The notes under the pieces are model-generated. The model ran no database searches. It was not told where the DNA came from and saw only the letters and a program-made list of their open reading frames with translations. Below, piece after piece: positions 44,570 to 55,919 of a stretch of 64,000 bases of DNA. Source of the DNA: Arion vulgaris. Taxonomy: Eukaryota; Mollusca; Gastropoda; Stylommatophora; Arionidae. Position 1 is the stretch's first letter; each line of letters begins with the position of its first letter. The translations under genes and the position numbers were made by a program. The stretch is taken from contig CM036755.1 of assembly GCA_020796225.1 (NCBI GenBank), forward strand, positions 45,178,306 to 45,242,305, in the 5' to 3' direction.

Positions 44570-44795
44570 GCGAAGGATGACATTATTACACTGGATTTCA
44601 CCATATGGCCCAAACCCTCTCGATAGAAATAGCAAACCACCTGCCAAGAATGTTGCACAAAGCCCAAACTCCGTAGCTGCGGAAACAATCCAAGAGATCT
44701 CTGAAGAAGTGCACATATGAACTGAACGAGGCGTTTCCAACCCACACCCTTGAGAAAGCAAAACATACGTCTTGACCACTTCGATACAGAGACCC
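44570..44795 (-). mobile_element. SINE2 copy (tRNA-derived)
   Basis: Reverse strand: CACTGGATTTCACCATATGG, GCAAACCACCTGCCAAGAAT, AAGAGATCTCTGAAGAAGTG and a head near CTTGACCACTTCGATACAGAG. Confidence 0.78.
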
Positions 44796-45204
44796 CAAAG
44801 TAGAAAATAGTAATGTTTAATATGTGTTTTAAAATGGTTTACATCAGCTTTAAGTCGAGGTATCGAATAACGAGTCTTCTTTGATGATATCAAGGTTTAA
44901 GCTAAGTAACACAATCAGAATTAACTCTTCCGTCAATGTTAACTTTCATGTCAGTATATTTATGCACAAACTAACAATACAACTGACAGTTTCACGACTG
45001 TAACGACTGATGTTCTGGCTGTGCCCAGCAGCGAGTGTGCTACGTTTTGGGTTTATAGTTCTGTTCTCTAGCCCCATTGATTAACCATAAAATTCAAACA
45101 ACAACAAAAAACGCCATAATCATATCGTTTTATAAGCTATGAGAATCAAACAAACAACATTCAGGTTAGAGTGTAAAAAAAATAGTCATCAACAGTTATT
45201 AGTT

Positions 45205-45320
45205 ATATTAGGACTATCATCATAGCACTCCAGACATGTACATATGTGCCTCGGTCTCCGTCTCAACAAATCCGCCAGCGTCCAGCGGCCCAACAAGCCA
45301 GCCATCAACAATACATTGAC
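45205..45320 (-). mobile_element. LINE-I 3' end fragment
   Basis: GACTATCATCATAGCACTCC, GCCTCGGTCTCCGTCTCAAC and GCGTCCAGCGGCCCAACAAG match the reversed end of LINE-I (30530-30620). Confidence 0.72.
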
Positions 45321-45514
45321 TCATCTGCAGCATCGTGAGAAGAAATTTACAACTACTAAGACGTTTCTTATATTGCAAGGGCTCAATCATCCAACCTTAA
45401 CCTTCATATTTTGGTATTACCAACATGATACACCCATAATCTGAACGAATCCAAATCCGCACTACACAGCTAAAAAGCTGATTTATTTTATTTAGGGGTT
45501 ACTCTTTCACTCAT

Positions 45515-45670
45515 CATCATCATCAAATAGCTTGTCCTGAGCAGATTTTTGCCACCCCGTCCTCCGGAATTTCTCTCATAGGCCAGCTGTCCTGCCTCTG
45601 CAGCCGTCATGTTCAAACCATCAGTTACATTCTGAATACATCTCCGTGGTCTTCCTCTTTTCTTTCACTA
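45515..45670 (-). mobile_element. LINE-C 3' end fragment
   Basis: ATCATCAAATAGCTTGTCCTG, CATGTTCAAACCATCAGTTA and CGTGGTCTTCCTCTT match 11515-11670. Confidence 0.75.
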
Positions 45671-45699
45671 CGTAATTTTATTTTATTTTTTACCTCCAG

Positions 45700-47290
45700 A
45701 CGAAATTATATTACAAAGTATATTGAGTTAGCCAGTGTACTGGTTTTGCGACAACTTAAAAAATACAACGAGCCAGTGTTTCGGTTCAGAAACCCTAAAG
45801 GATTCAATCATCCAACCTATCGCAACTTTGCAAAAACAAACTCCAAATAGCTCAAGACACTACCCACACAATACATCACAATTTGTTACCCTTTGCTACA
45901 ATGTCAATTCAATGTCATCAATAAATACTTAATAATTGTAACAACAAAGAGAAATAAATAAGTATTATAACTACTAAGGATGCAGCCCTTAGGGGGAAAA
46001 AGATGGCTATCATTTTTTTTTTTAAAGTGTACACATAAATTGAATCTCAAGAGCTGTTATTAATATTATTGTATCTCCCTATCACAATTTAATGTTACTT
46101 TCGTCTCGCGCTGAATCCCGCATATTATCTGAAATGCTTATTGAGTGGTTGTTCTACAATACTATTCAATACAGTAGAATAGTATTACTGAGTGATTGTT
46201 CTATAATATAATATAAAATATCATACTATTATCGATGGAAGGTTAATACTGTGATATTGTATATGACCGTATATGTATTCATTGTGTAATAAAGACATTC
46301 AAGACACACACATGTGTACATATTCATACTAATTCAGACTCGTACACATTTTCATACGCTCATTCATATCCCCACTATAGTTCGTTCCAAAACTCGTGAA
46401 CACACCAAGGTTTAATTTGTACGAAATCTACCGGATGGATAAGTTATTTTTTTTGCAGGCAGTCGTATATACCTCACGAATTCATGTTTAAGTAATTGGT
46501 AGGCAGCTTGATTGATGCAAAAGGCGTGTTTTTTGTTATATAATTTTGGACAAAAAAAAAGAAAGTAAACTATTTGGATGTAAAATCATACGAGATCTCC
46601 AATTGCAAGCAACGAACCGCATCACATGGAGATCTGATACCTCTGCCCTATGTGCCGCCTTTGGCACGAAAGGAACAAACTAACTAAACTAACTAAGAAC
46701 AAAATGATAATCAAAATTTAGTATTTACAGTAATACACAGAATGGTTGCGGTGCAAAGGCGTATCCCTATTACATATTATAAAAAGTAATGTGACATAGT
46801 GAACAAATGATACCTTCCACTTCTATCAATGAAAATAAATGGTGTGTGCATACGCCAATGACAATCGTTCGGATACAATGTGAAATGATTCATTCCACGG
46901 GATTCTCGATTTTTATCTGCGCTGAATTACATGTGGAGCACGAAAATGAGTAATTATTTAAAAACTTGACTAAGTACTGTTAAACTTCAACATGTATACC
47001 AAATCAACATCGTTGTTATTTTGCTAATAACATGTAAGTAACATTTTCCAGTACTAAAGGTTTGGGTGGGCAAAAATACTTTAGGAAGGTCGCCACTGTT
47101 ACCTATAGAAAAATGTAAAAATCAATCATTTCTGTCAAGTGGATGATTTTATATCAGTCGATAAAGATGATCACGAATTTTGGAACAAGATATAGTTCTC
47201 AAACGCTCATAAAGACAGACCCCAATTCTTATAGAACGATCCATGGCAATAAATGATGACAACAGTCTTACACGTGTGATGTTACACCTC
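45700..47290. other. Intronic stretch, mostly unrecognised
   Basis: AT-rich non-coding sequence. A short inverted repeat (AATACTATTC with GAATAGTATT) lies near 46160-46190. No coding exon or known repeat was found. Confidence 0.45.
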
Positions 47291-47294
47291 TCTT

Positions 47295-47425
47295 GTGTGT
47301 GCGTAGTTGACTGTAGAATCCAATCCTGGAACACAATCCTCTATAACTTTTAAGGCATACATGATCAATGTTGGACATGTGAGTGTGAGCTGTCTTTTCA
47401 TTCAGTTCGTTTTCTCCGCACGTCA
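47295..47425 (-). mobile_element. LINE-D 3' end fragment, part 1
   Basis: The reverse strand encodes NELNEKTAHTHMSNIDHVCL and LCSRIGFYSQLRTHKRGV, the Cys/His motif at the LINE-D end, matching 32600-32720. Confidence 0.75.
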
Positions 47426-47429
47426 TCAG

Positions 47430-47685
47430 TTCTTCTTCTTCGCTCCATATCGACCACTTGTTAACCACTCTGTGTGATCTGACCATAAGAACGATTGTAC
47501 GTTGTGCTAGTTATGCGCCTGCAAGTTGGCCAGCACATCTGATTTCTGCGACTATTTTTATTTACTAGGGTAGCTTCCCTAGGCCCTATATCAGTCACCT
47601 CTTACAACATGTCTTGTATGTCGCAGTGGTACTGTTCTTTGCTTCCCCTATGGGCCCTGGCACCACATGGGTGGTGTCAGCAGTA
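47430..47685 (-). mobile_element. SINE4 copy inserted in LINE-D
   Basis: TTCTTCTTCGCTCCATATCG, GTTGGCCAGCACATCTGATT, CTAGGGTAGCTTCCCTAGG and GTACTGTTCTTTGCTTCCCC. LINE-D pieces lie on both sides. Confidence 0.85.
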
Positions 47686-47689
47686 AAAC

Positions 47690-47930
47690 AATTCTAAGCT
47701 ATGCGAATTCCTCTTGTAGTTTTGCAGCGTCACATTTGACGATATTGCGCAAGGGATTCCCAGCACAGGGTCTCTATACAAAGCAATTGAAACACCTTCA
47801 GAGTGTCTTTCAAGCGTTTTATGGTCTGTCCATCAACTAATAGTTTGCCCACATCAAGCTCGATGCCACTGTCCCATACCTCACACAACGGGTGTATGTT
47901 CCCCCTTATTGAAAGTGACAATGCTAATTA
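47690..47930 (-). mobile_element. LINE-D fragment, part 2
   Basis: Reverse open frame with GIELDVGKLLVDGQTIKRLK, DTLKVFQLLCIETLCWESLA and QYRQM. It corresponds to 32800-32960 of the other LINE-D copy (YRLVDRKKLFQDTFKASLK). Confidence 0.75.
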
Positions 47931-47949
47931 TGAAGAAAATCTGAAAAGA

Positions 47950-48310
47950 TGAAAATGATACCATCATCATCAAGTAGTTTGTCCCTTCCGGAACTTGGCT
48001 CCTATGACAGCAGTCCTGAAAAACTCTCTATTGTGTTCAAGTGGACCGGCGTCAGCAGCAGTCATTCTCAGATCGTCAATGCCATCTTCCACTCATCGTC
48101 TTCTAGGTCCTCCTCTCATTCTTCTTCCAGGCACCATTCCCTCGAACATTATCTTCTCTGTGCACTGCTTGATGTATCCGGAAAATGTAATTTTCCTTGT
48201 TTTTATGTTCTTTAATAGCCAACTCTCTTTAATATCAAGCTGTTGCAGAACAGAAGTGTTTGTTCTTTTCTCTGTCCATGATATTCCAAGTACTCTTCTG
48301 TAAGAAAAAA
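47950..48310 (-). mobile_element. LINE-C 3' end fragment
   Basis: CATCATCATCAAGTAGTTTG, GGCGTCAGCAGCAGTCATTC, GAACATTATCTTCTCTGTGC and CTCTGTCCATGATATTCCAAG match the reversed LINE-C copy at 11520-11860. Confidence 0.72.
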
Positions 48311-48499
48311 ATTTAATAGATTGCTAAAATGTCTAATGCGTTTGTGCCGAAGAGCACAACGCACAGAGAACTATAAAATATGATCTTATCCCTTTCTCTC
48401 CAGCCTTGTTTTAACCACAGCCAGGCTCTAGCATAGAGGCTTTATGCTAGAGCCTGACTATGTTTTAACCTACGGACACACTTAATAATGTAATGTATC

Positions 48500-48620
48500 A
48501 GAAAACAACGGCAAACTACTGAACGTGTAAGTGGTGCCTAGAAAATCGACGACTCGTTTACAGTGGTTGATGGCTAAGTCCTGTAAAGGATACACCACGA
48601 TTTTCATTCTGAATTAGCCA
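48500..48620 (+). mobile_element. SINE3 tail fragment
   Basis: CAGAAAACAACGGCAAACTAC, GTAAGTGGTGCCTAGAAAATC, GTCCTGTAAAGGATACACCA and CGATTTTCAT. Confidence 0.75.
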
Positions 48621-48669
48621 GTATAAAAGAAACGCACCATTAAACGCACAGTTAATTATTTTTTATATT

Positions 48670-48875
48670 TTTTTTAGATCTAGAAGCACTTGAGCTTTCA
48701 GCTGTTTGACTCGGTACCGTGGACATTGTAACCCTTAGGTCCGGTGCCACGAACACTGTAAATCTGGAGAACCTGTGGCTTTTCTGCCAACCCGCGGAAT
48801 TGAACCACACTCACAAGGGGCTTGTCACGCGTCGTTCAACGCGCTACGAACACGCTGGGCAGACGGACCACAATT
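48670..48875 (-). mobile_element. SINE5 copy (tRNA-derived)
   Basis: Reverse copy of 33385-33590: AGATCTAGAAGCACTTGAGC, CGGTGCCACGAACACTGTAA, GGAATTGAACCACACTCAC (B box region) and CAACGCGCTACGAACACGC (A box region). Confidence 0.82.
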
Positions 48876-48879
48876 AAAT

Positions 48880-49230
48880 GTACCATTACAAAAATACAGC
48901 GGGACAGAAGCTCTGTTTATCAGAATGAAGGGTTAAGAAAAGTTCAGTCATAATTTGTCATCACTCGGCAAGAAAAGAAAGTTAACAAATGTGGACAAGC
49001 AGTAAAATCAATAAAGGCGTGGGAGACTGGGCGACATAGAGATAGAGACAGATAATTATGGACAGTCTAACTTTACACAAACAGAAAAATGTCAATATTC
49101 GAATTGATAGCAGTATTCAGCTTAGAATGTTTGTGGGGATCAATAATAGAGATGGTAATAGCACATGATGATGATGGTCAGAGATAAAATAAATGCATTT
49201 GTATATTTCAATATATAACGTTGGGGTTGC
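48880..49230. other. Intronic spacer, nothing recognised
   Basis: No gene or repeat family was recognised. Confidence 0.4.
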
Positions 49231-49234
49231 AGAC

Positions 49235-49450
49235 ATTTTGTGGTTCGGAGCTAGTTTGGCCAACAATTATCGGTTGTGCTACAGGAGAACCTGTTCCTTT
49301 ACTTCGGGATCTAAATTACAAATACCTCTAAATCGGAGTAAAGCTCGCCTGAATGAAGAGTGATACTTGTATAAGGAAAGCAAGCCTTCACGCAAAATTA
49401 AATTGGAGGTGCCAAGACTAAGCATGAGTTCATAGCGGGAGATCTAACAA
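49235..49450 (-). mobile_element. SINE6 copy, nearly complete
   Basis: Reverse strand: TGCTACAGGAGAACCTGTTC, GGGATCTAAATTACAAATACC, AAGCTCGCCTGAATGAAGAG, AAGCCTTCACGCAAAATTAA and CATGAGTTCATAGCGGGAGA. Confidence 0.75.
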
Positions 49451-49682
49451 AATATGATTTTTTCTTTCCACCGATTTCGCTAGCATTTATATTTTCTGTT
49501 AAACCCAGTGTATGTTGAAGTTATTGTTGGTTCATTTGACATTGCAGAACTCTTGTCTCAGTAAAAATACCAGGAATATTTATTCCCACAAGAATTATAG
49601 TTTTAACATAGTCTTTCTATTTCTAAGACATCAGACTTTCGTTTGTGGAAGTCAGAATATATCTCGTATACGTAGCGTTTCA

Positions 49683-49925
49683 GGTGGCGTCTGTGGCTTA
49701 GTGGATAGTGACTTGGTCTATTAACCCTCGACGTTCTGAGTTCGAATCACGCTGTGGACAGCTTGGTTGCAAATTGTTTCGCGTGAATTTTTACAAAAAG
49801 GGCGAAGTCACCACCCGTTCAGAAAGCAATGGTAAAATACTGAACGTAACAATGCCTAGAAAAATCACAAACAGCGTTAAAAGCTGGGGTTGATTCGCGA
49901 AGTCGTGTAAAGGATATGCAATTAA
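49683..49925 (+). mobile_element. SINE3, best complete copy (tRNA-derived)
   Basis: The head has a clear A box TGGCTTAGTGG (49694-49704) and B box GAGTTCGAATC (49738-49748), internal RNA polymerase III promoter elements. The body includes AAAAAGGGCGAAGTCACCACC and the tail CAGAAAGCAATGGTAAAATAC and GTCGTGTAAAGGATATGCA. The T-stem is not well paired, so it is a SINE head and not a tRNA gene. Confidence 0.82.
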
Positions 49926-49989
49926 CAAACGTAGCGTTTCGTTTCGTTTCGCACGTTTATGTCTATTTGTCTCTCTAATCGTCTTGCCC

Positions 49990-51215
49990 TGTATAACTAC
50001 TTATGCCATGAAGAGTCGTAGAAAGTCTGTATAACTACTTATGCCATGAAGAGTCATAGAAAGCCTGTATAACTACTTATGCCATGACGAGTCGTAGAAA
50101 GTCTGTATAACTACTTATGCCATGAAGAGTCATAGAAAGTATGTATAACTACTTATGCCATGAAGAGTCATAGAAAGTCTGTATAACTACTTATGCCATG
50201 AAGAGTCATAGAAAGCCTGTATAACTACTTATGCCATGAAGAGTCATAGAAAGCTTGTATAACTACTTATGCCATGAAGAGTCATAGAAAGCCTGTATAA
50301 CTACTTATGCCATGAAGAGTCATAGAAAGCCTGTATAACTACTTATGCCATGAAGAGTCATAGAAAGTCTGTATAACTACTTATGCCATGAAGAGTCATA
50401 GAAAGTCTGTATAACTACTTATGCCATGAAGAGTCATAGAAAGCCTGTATAACTACTTATGCCATGAAGAGTCGTAGAAAGCCTGTATAACTACTTATGC
50501 CATGAAGAGTCATAGAAAGTCTGTATAACTACTTATGCCATGAAGAGTCATAGAAAGTCTGTATAACTACTTATGCCATGAAGAGTCATAGAAAGCCTGT
50601 ATAACTACTTATGCCATGAAGAGTCATAGAAAGCCTGTATAACTACTTATGCCATGAAGAGTCATAGAAAGTCTGTATAACTACTTATGCCATGAAGAGT
50701 CATAGAAAGTCTGTATAACTACTTATGCCATGAAGAGTCATAGAAAGCTTGTATAACTACTTATGCCATGAAGAGTCATAGAAAGTCTGTATAACTACTT
50801 ATGCCATGAAGAGTCATAGAAAGCCTGTATAACTACTTATGCCATGAAGAGTCATAGAAAGTCTGTATAACTACTTATGCCATGAAGAGTCATAGAAAGT
50901 CTGTATAACTACTTATGCCATGAAGAGTCATAGAAAGTATGTATAACTACTTATGCCATGAAGAGTCATAGAAAGTCTGTATAACTACTTATGCCATGAA
51001 GAGTCATAGAAAGTCTGTATAACTACTTATGCCATGAAGAGTCATAGAAAGTCTGTATAACTACTTATGCCATGAAGAGTCATAGAAAGTCTGTATAACT
51101 ACTTATGCCATGAAGAGTCATAGAAAGTCTGTATAACTACTTATGCCATGAAGAGTCGTAGAAAGCCTGTATAACTACTTATGCCATGAAGAGTCGTAGA
51201 AAGCCTGTAAACTAC
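49990..51215. repeat. 38 bp minisatellite, 32 highly similar copies
   Basis: Unit GTATAACTACTTATGCCATG plus AAGAGTCATAGAAAGTCT. Variation is nearly confined to two places (GTCATAG/GTCGTAG and AAGTCTG/AAGCCTG/AAGTATG/AAGCTTG). No spacers lie between repeats. Confidence 0.96.
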
Positions 51216-51354
51216 TTGCCATGAAATTAGAGCCAAACTTCGATGTTAAGGCAAGAGGTAGTCATGAACTAATAATAATGTAGAATTTCTGTAATATTGA
51301 CTATTTATATGTCTTTGGATTTTATCGCGGACTTTTATCAGAGCTTATACTGTT

Positions 51355-51775
51355 TGATTGATAGGATCATCATAATTGCACTTCGATGAATAACCATGTA
51401 TGCTCCGATCTCTTCCTTACACAGAAAGATGTCAGCAGCAATGCACGAATTAAATAGCATCGGGGAAGGTCACTGGTGTAGTTCTTAGAAAGCTGAAAAT
51501 GTGCAGGAGTGTTTATTTTAATGCTTAATCAATGTTGACCAACGTAGCAGTTTTCCAACATACTGTTAACGATTTTCTACCCAAAGAAGTTCTTCCACTA
51601 GCGGAACTTGAATATAGAACCTTTGTTTTATTCTCAAAGGAAGCTCCATCGCCTCTACACTGAAACCATGGATCACTGGAAAATAGACCGACCGTTTCCC
51701 GCTGGAAACGAATCGAACAGTTTTGGAGCAACAGACGAGTACTTTACCTCTATGCCACAGAGATTCCGTTTATAT
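51355..51775 (-). mobile_element. SINE1 copy (tRNA-derived)
   Basis: Begins GATAGGATCATCATAATTGCA, with TTCCTTACACAGAAAGATGTC and the head near AGACGAGTACTTTACCTCTA. Confidence 0.8.
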
Positions 51776-52043
51776 TCAGTTGACGGCGGCATTATAGTGA
51801 CAGTTGGCTCTGCTTCATTCTTATAGTATGATTGAAACATGTTCTTTCCTACATTCCCACATCTTGTATTTGTTATCTCTCTCTCGTTATAACATGTAGT
51901 GTCTGTATGTTAGCCTACTCCCTAGCCAGTGACGTTCCTTAGGGCAGCATCAAATACACATCATTCTTCTCTATTCTTGGTCGTCCTCTGTAATGTGTTC
52001 CTTTTCTTTTAATTCACTTCTTTCAGTTATTGTTCTACAGTTC

Positions 52044-52218
52044 CAGGGCCGTGTGGTATATTTTCTCAGCATGATGCAAGTCTTCGAAATGCCGCCCCTT
52101 AAATGTTTTTTCTTTAAAATAACCTTCCATTGTAATTTTGATTTTGCTGCTTATGCCGCCCCCTTACGGTGTCGCCTGATGCGGCCGCCTCTCTGTTTCA
52201 TAGCACGGCACTGCCCTG
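52044..52218 (-). mobile_element. hAT-like MITE, family H1
   Basis: A 175 bp element starting CAGGGCCGTG and ending CACGGCACTGCCCTG, flanked by an exact 8 bp duplication TACAGTTC (52036-52043 and 52219-52226). Internal blocks (TTCGAAATGCCGCCCCTTAA, CTGCTTATGCCGCCCCC) match the H1 copy at 35890-36067 in reverse. Confidence 0.9.
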
Positions 52219-52229
52219 TACAGTTCTTC

Positions 52230-52830
52230 TGCACGTCGTTGTGGATCTTCCACATTTTCGTTTACCCCACGTGTATTGACCTAGATCTCCACATATTGTA
52301 TCTTATGTCTGCCATGTTAAATATAACATGTACATGACACATGTATGTGTGTTGACCTTTGACAAAGTACACAGTTTGCAACCTCTATTTTTGTCCATTT
52401 AGTAAAGATTGTCATTCAACCAGGAACGTGCATCACATATCAGGTGGTAGATCAAGCTTTACATTTAGATACAACCTATGAAACGCAATATGACAGAGAA
52501 GATAATGTATCTAAAAAAACATTGGTGGGAATCAACTAGGTTCATGTGCTTTGGTAGCGTGAGTTCTATCATGTATCGGGTAGTAGATCAACCTTATATA
52601 TATAGAAGCATACTGTGAATCCTAATATGAAAGGAAAGTTAATTAAGAGATTGAATCTGAAGCTATAGCTGGATCAACTGTGCCCATGTTCCTTAGTTGC
52701 GTGAGTGAAGTGTTGGAACGACTTCATTAATGAAATATCTTTATCGTAAGTACTTATTTGGTAGAGTTGGTTGGTAAGTAATGCTCTCCTGACAATACCA
52801 TACCGACGTACAGATCGTTCATCAATAGCG
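52230..52830. other. Intronic spacer, nothing recognised
   Basis: A weak local duplication is visible: ATCACATATCAGGTGGTAGA near 52430 and ATCATGTATCGGGTAGTAGA near 52565, each followed by similar text. No gene was recognised. Confidence 0.45.
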
Positions 52831-52834
52831 GGTT

Positions 52835-53270
52835 TTGTTGGCGTAGATGTTAGGTGCTCGCCTCTAGTACTGAATTTACTTGGTTCGCTGCCTCGTGGAG
52901 CCATTTGGATATCTTTTCTCAGAGATCCCTGATCTCAGTGTAGGGGAGATCGAGTTCCTAGCCCTATCGGAGGCGGACGATAAAACGTAGGTCCCACGTT
53001 CAAGTTGAGCACGTATAAAAGAACCATTGACAGTTCAATATCGAGAAGAGCAGTCTGGAAAGCCGCTGCCTGGACAAAATTCATTATAAATATTTCAAAT
53101 AAAATTCCTAAAAAAATATTTTTACCATCTTTTTCTAATTACATCGGGGATCCTCGCAAGTGCTACGGAGTTCGCGCACTGCAGTTGAGATCTTCTTGTG
53201 TAAGCAAGAGATTGGAGCACACATGGTTACTCACCGAAGTGCAATGATGATGGTCCTATCAATCAATAAT
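52835..53270 (+). mobile_element. SINE1 copy (tRNA-derived)
   Basis: Forward copy: head GTTGGCGTAGATGTTAGGTGC with B-box-like TGGTTCGCTGCC, then GAGATCCCTGATCTCAGTGT, AAAGCCGCTGCCTGGACAAA and the end AGTGCAATGATGATGGTCCT. Confidence 0.87.
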
Positions 53271-53314
53271 GGCTTGTCTTTTTGTTATTATGTGTTTCTT
53301 CCCAGTTGCCTGGT

Positions 53315-53555
53315 GTATATGAAACATGAAAATCCTGGCATATCCTTTGCAGGACGTCACCATCAACAAAAGTAAACGAGTTTCTAGGCACTACTTATAC
53401 GTTCAGTAGTTTGACATTGCTTTCTGAACGGTGAGATCTATTTTTAGCTTCTAATTTGCTTCCAAACTTGCCCGCCGCGAAGTTTGAACCAGGTACGCTT
53501 GGGTTGTGATCGAGCTCACTAACGCTTAAGCTACAGATTCATGTGCATGTCCAGG
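53315..53555 (-). mobile_element. SINE3 copy
   Basis: Reverse strand: GGCATATCCTTTGCAGGACG, ACGTTCAGTAGTTTGACATT, and head region AAGTTTGAACCAGGTACGC and CTAACGCTTAAGCTACAGA. Confidence 0.8.
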
Positions 53556-53649
53556 ATTTGTTTCGCTGTTATAGTTTTATGTCAATAATTGATCTGCCTG
53601 GAGACGCAGAGCGTCAACCACATCTGCCTTCAGGGTGACTCAACGAGCT

Positions 53650-53995
53650 TGCTTAGGAAGATCGGGGATAAATATATGTATAGATGGTGACTAGAGCCTG
53701 TGTTGTGATCGGAACAGCAGAGAGCGACCTTCATGTTCGTAGCTGGACATGGAGGAGGAATGAAGGGGAAATTAATGAGCTAGTAGACTTGCAGGCATGG
53801 TTAAAGTTGCAAGTGATAGGCCATTGGACTGGACTCATGTAGTGACCTGGTAGAGAGTAGGAGACTGATATTAAAAGGATAGGTAAAACATGGAAAGAAT
53901 TGGAAGGGATGGCAAGAGAGAGGAAGAGCTGGAAGAAGTTTGTTGAAGGCCTGTGCTCCGTTGGGAGTTGAAAGGTGAAGAAGAAGAGAAGAAGA
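53650..53995 (+). mobile_element. LINE 3' end fragment
   Basis: Reads GKTWKELEGMARERKSWKKF then VEGLCSVGS and a stop, a typical LINE C-terminus, followed by a GAAGAAGAAGAG tail. Upstream it is frameshifted. Confidence 0.68.
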
Positions 53996-54054
53996 ATGTA
54001 GTGACCGCCATTAGGGAGATGAGGACTGGAAAGAAGGTTCAGATGATGACTTCT

Positions 54055-54127
54055 AGCTAGTATACTGGATTTGCGTCATCTCAACAACAAAAAATGAGCC
54101 AGTATATCGGCTTAAAAGGTGGAAAGG
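54055..54127. mobile_element. TTAA MITE family P2, right-end fragment
   Basis: GGCTTAAAAGGTGGAAAGGGTTAA-type end (split here as GGCTTAAAAGG and TGGAAAGGGTTAA) resembles 30440-30476. Confidence 0.5.
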
Positions 54128-54469
54128 GTTAATATGATGTCTAGCAACCAAAACGATTGCTTATTGTTACGATCGAGTAGTCCAGTAGGACAACTACAAG
54201 CACGCACACAACACCTGGAAAGCCGAATAACGTGACACCTATATAGATAGATAGTAGTGCATTAACTTCACCCATTCCCCATATTTTGTACACACACATT
54301 AAGTCGATGATCAGCGAAGCGAATCGTACATTAATAGCAGAATGGTAATATTGAAATCATTGTGGCGTATTATCCATTATACTGACGTCTATTGGGAGAA
54401 TAAAAAACGATCGAGAGAAAACCACAACTGAATTTTGACACTAATCGTAAAAAGTTAAGAAACCTTTTT

Positions 54470-54720
54470 TATACCAGGTGGCGCCGGGGTCTAAAAGGGA
54501 AGAAAGAATAGTACCACTGCGACCAACAAGGCACGTCGTAAGATGCGACTGATGTAGGACCTAGGGAAGCTACACTAGTAAAAAAAAGTGTCGCAGAAAT
54601 CGGCCTACTTGTAGTCATACAACTGGCACAACGTACAATCACTCTTAGGCTCAGATCACATAGAAATCACAGAGTGGTTAACAAGCGGTCGATATGGAGC
54701 GTTCGAATAAGAATACTAGG
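54470..54720 (+). mobile_element. SINE4 copy
   Basis: AAGAAAGAATAGTACCACTG, GGCACGTCGTAAGATGCGAC, GCACAACGTACAATCACTCT and CGGTCGATATGGAGCGTTCG. Confidence 0.87.
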
Positions 54721-55120
54721 TGGTATATAGGGTAATACGGTGTTAGACTCGTATTTTTCATTGACCGTCCCACACGATGGGGAGGTTGCGGTTATAGTGA
54801 AACAGCGGGTAATATGAACGAGGACTGGTATATGGCAGTATTACAAAAGCAAGGAAAAATTAATAAGTAAATACGTAACAACAATCAACGTTTCGATCAT
54901 AAACCTTCATCAAGACAACCAACAGAAAATAAACTACAACATAGGTCGTGAGCAGAGAGAGGTGGTTACTAATCAGTTTTCACACTTACATGTATAGACA
55001 TATAATACAGGTAACAACATTAAAACATGGACCATGTGAAGTTGAGAAAACATATCAACTATCCACAAACTTGTACAAATGTTTGCATGCACAGAACAGA
55101 AGAGTTGAAATTATATGACT
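54721..55120. other. Intronic spacer, nothing recognised
   Basis: No gene or repeat family was recognised. Confidence 0.4.
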
Positions 55121-55124
55121 TGTT

Positions 55125-55375
55125 CTTCTTCAAACACTCCATATCGACCACTTGTCAATCACTCTGTGTGATTTGTATGTGATCTGAGCCTAAGAGCGAT
55201 TGCACGTTGTGCCAGTTATGCACCTACAAGCAGGCCCTCACATCCGATTTATATGATGCTTTTTATTTACTAGGGTAGCATTCCTAAGGCCTATATCAGT
55301 CACCTCTTATGACATAGATTGTAGATCACAGTGGTACAGTTCTTTGCTTCCCTTGTGGGCCCAGGCAGCACATGG
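55125..55375 (-). mobile_element. SINE4 copy
   Basis: TTCTTCTTCAAACACTCCATA, CAGGCCCTCACATCCGATTT, CTAGGGTAGCATTCCTAAGG and ACAGTTCTTTGCTTCCCTTG. Confidence 0.85.
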
Positions 55376-55474
55376 GCGAAATGATATGACTACGGTTACT
55401 AATTGGGATCTGATATAAATAACCAAGCAAACATCAGTGGAAGGAGAGCTTACAAAATTTGTATGTGACTGATT

Positions 55475-55905
55475 GATGGCACCATCATCATTGCACTGTG
55501 GTGAATAGCCATGTGTGTTTCAATATCTTTTCCACACAGGAAGATCTTTGCAACAGTGCACAAACTCTGTAGCACAGGCAATGGTCTCCAATGTAATTTA
55601 GAGGATTGTTGTAAAAATTTGGAGAGATTTCATTTTGTAATTGTGAATAATGATTTTTTTTTGTTAGTGCTGTAGCTTTTCAATCTACTACTATTAATGT
55701 TACCCTGTCGTCAGTTCTTTTACATTACAGCTCAAGTTTGACAAGAGACTCAAAGTTTATTGTCCATCTATGACATGACTAGGAACTCGCTCCCCCTTAC
55801 ACTGAGATCTGGGGTTATTTTTAAGAAAGTCTGATCGCTTCATATGGACAGCAAACCGAGTAGTTTTGAATGCAAAGCAATCCAAGGGGATGCTAGCACT
55901 ATACC
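55475..55905 (-). mobile_element. SINE1 copy (tRNA-derived), diverged
   Basis: TGATGGCACCATCATCATTGC, CACACAGGAAGATCTTTGCA, TTACACTGAGATCTGGGG and a decayed head near 55880-55905. It runs up to the flank of the hAT-like element. Confidence 0.75.
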
Positions 55906-55919
55906 CCCTTGCCCTAGAG

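Noticed and set aside
49683..49756. Possible functional tRNA gene
   Set aside because: The A and B boxes are good, but the T-stem and acceptor stem do not pair well and the SINE3 body follows directly.
49990..51215. Possible CRISPR array
   Set aside because: Repeats are directly adjacent with no unique spacers, and the genome is eukaryotic. It is a minisatellite.
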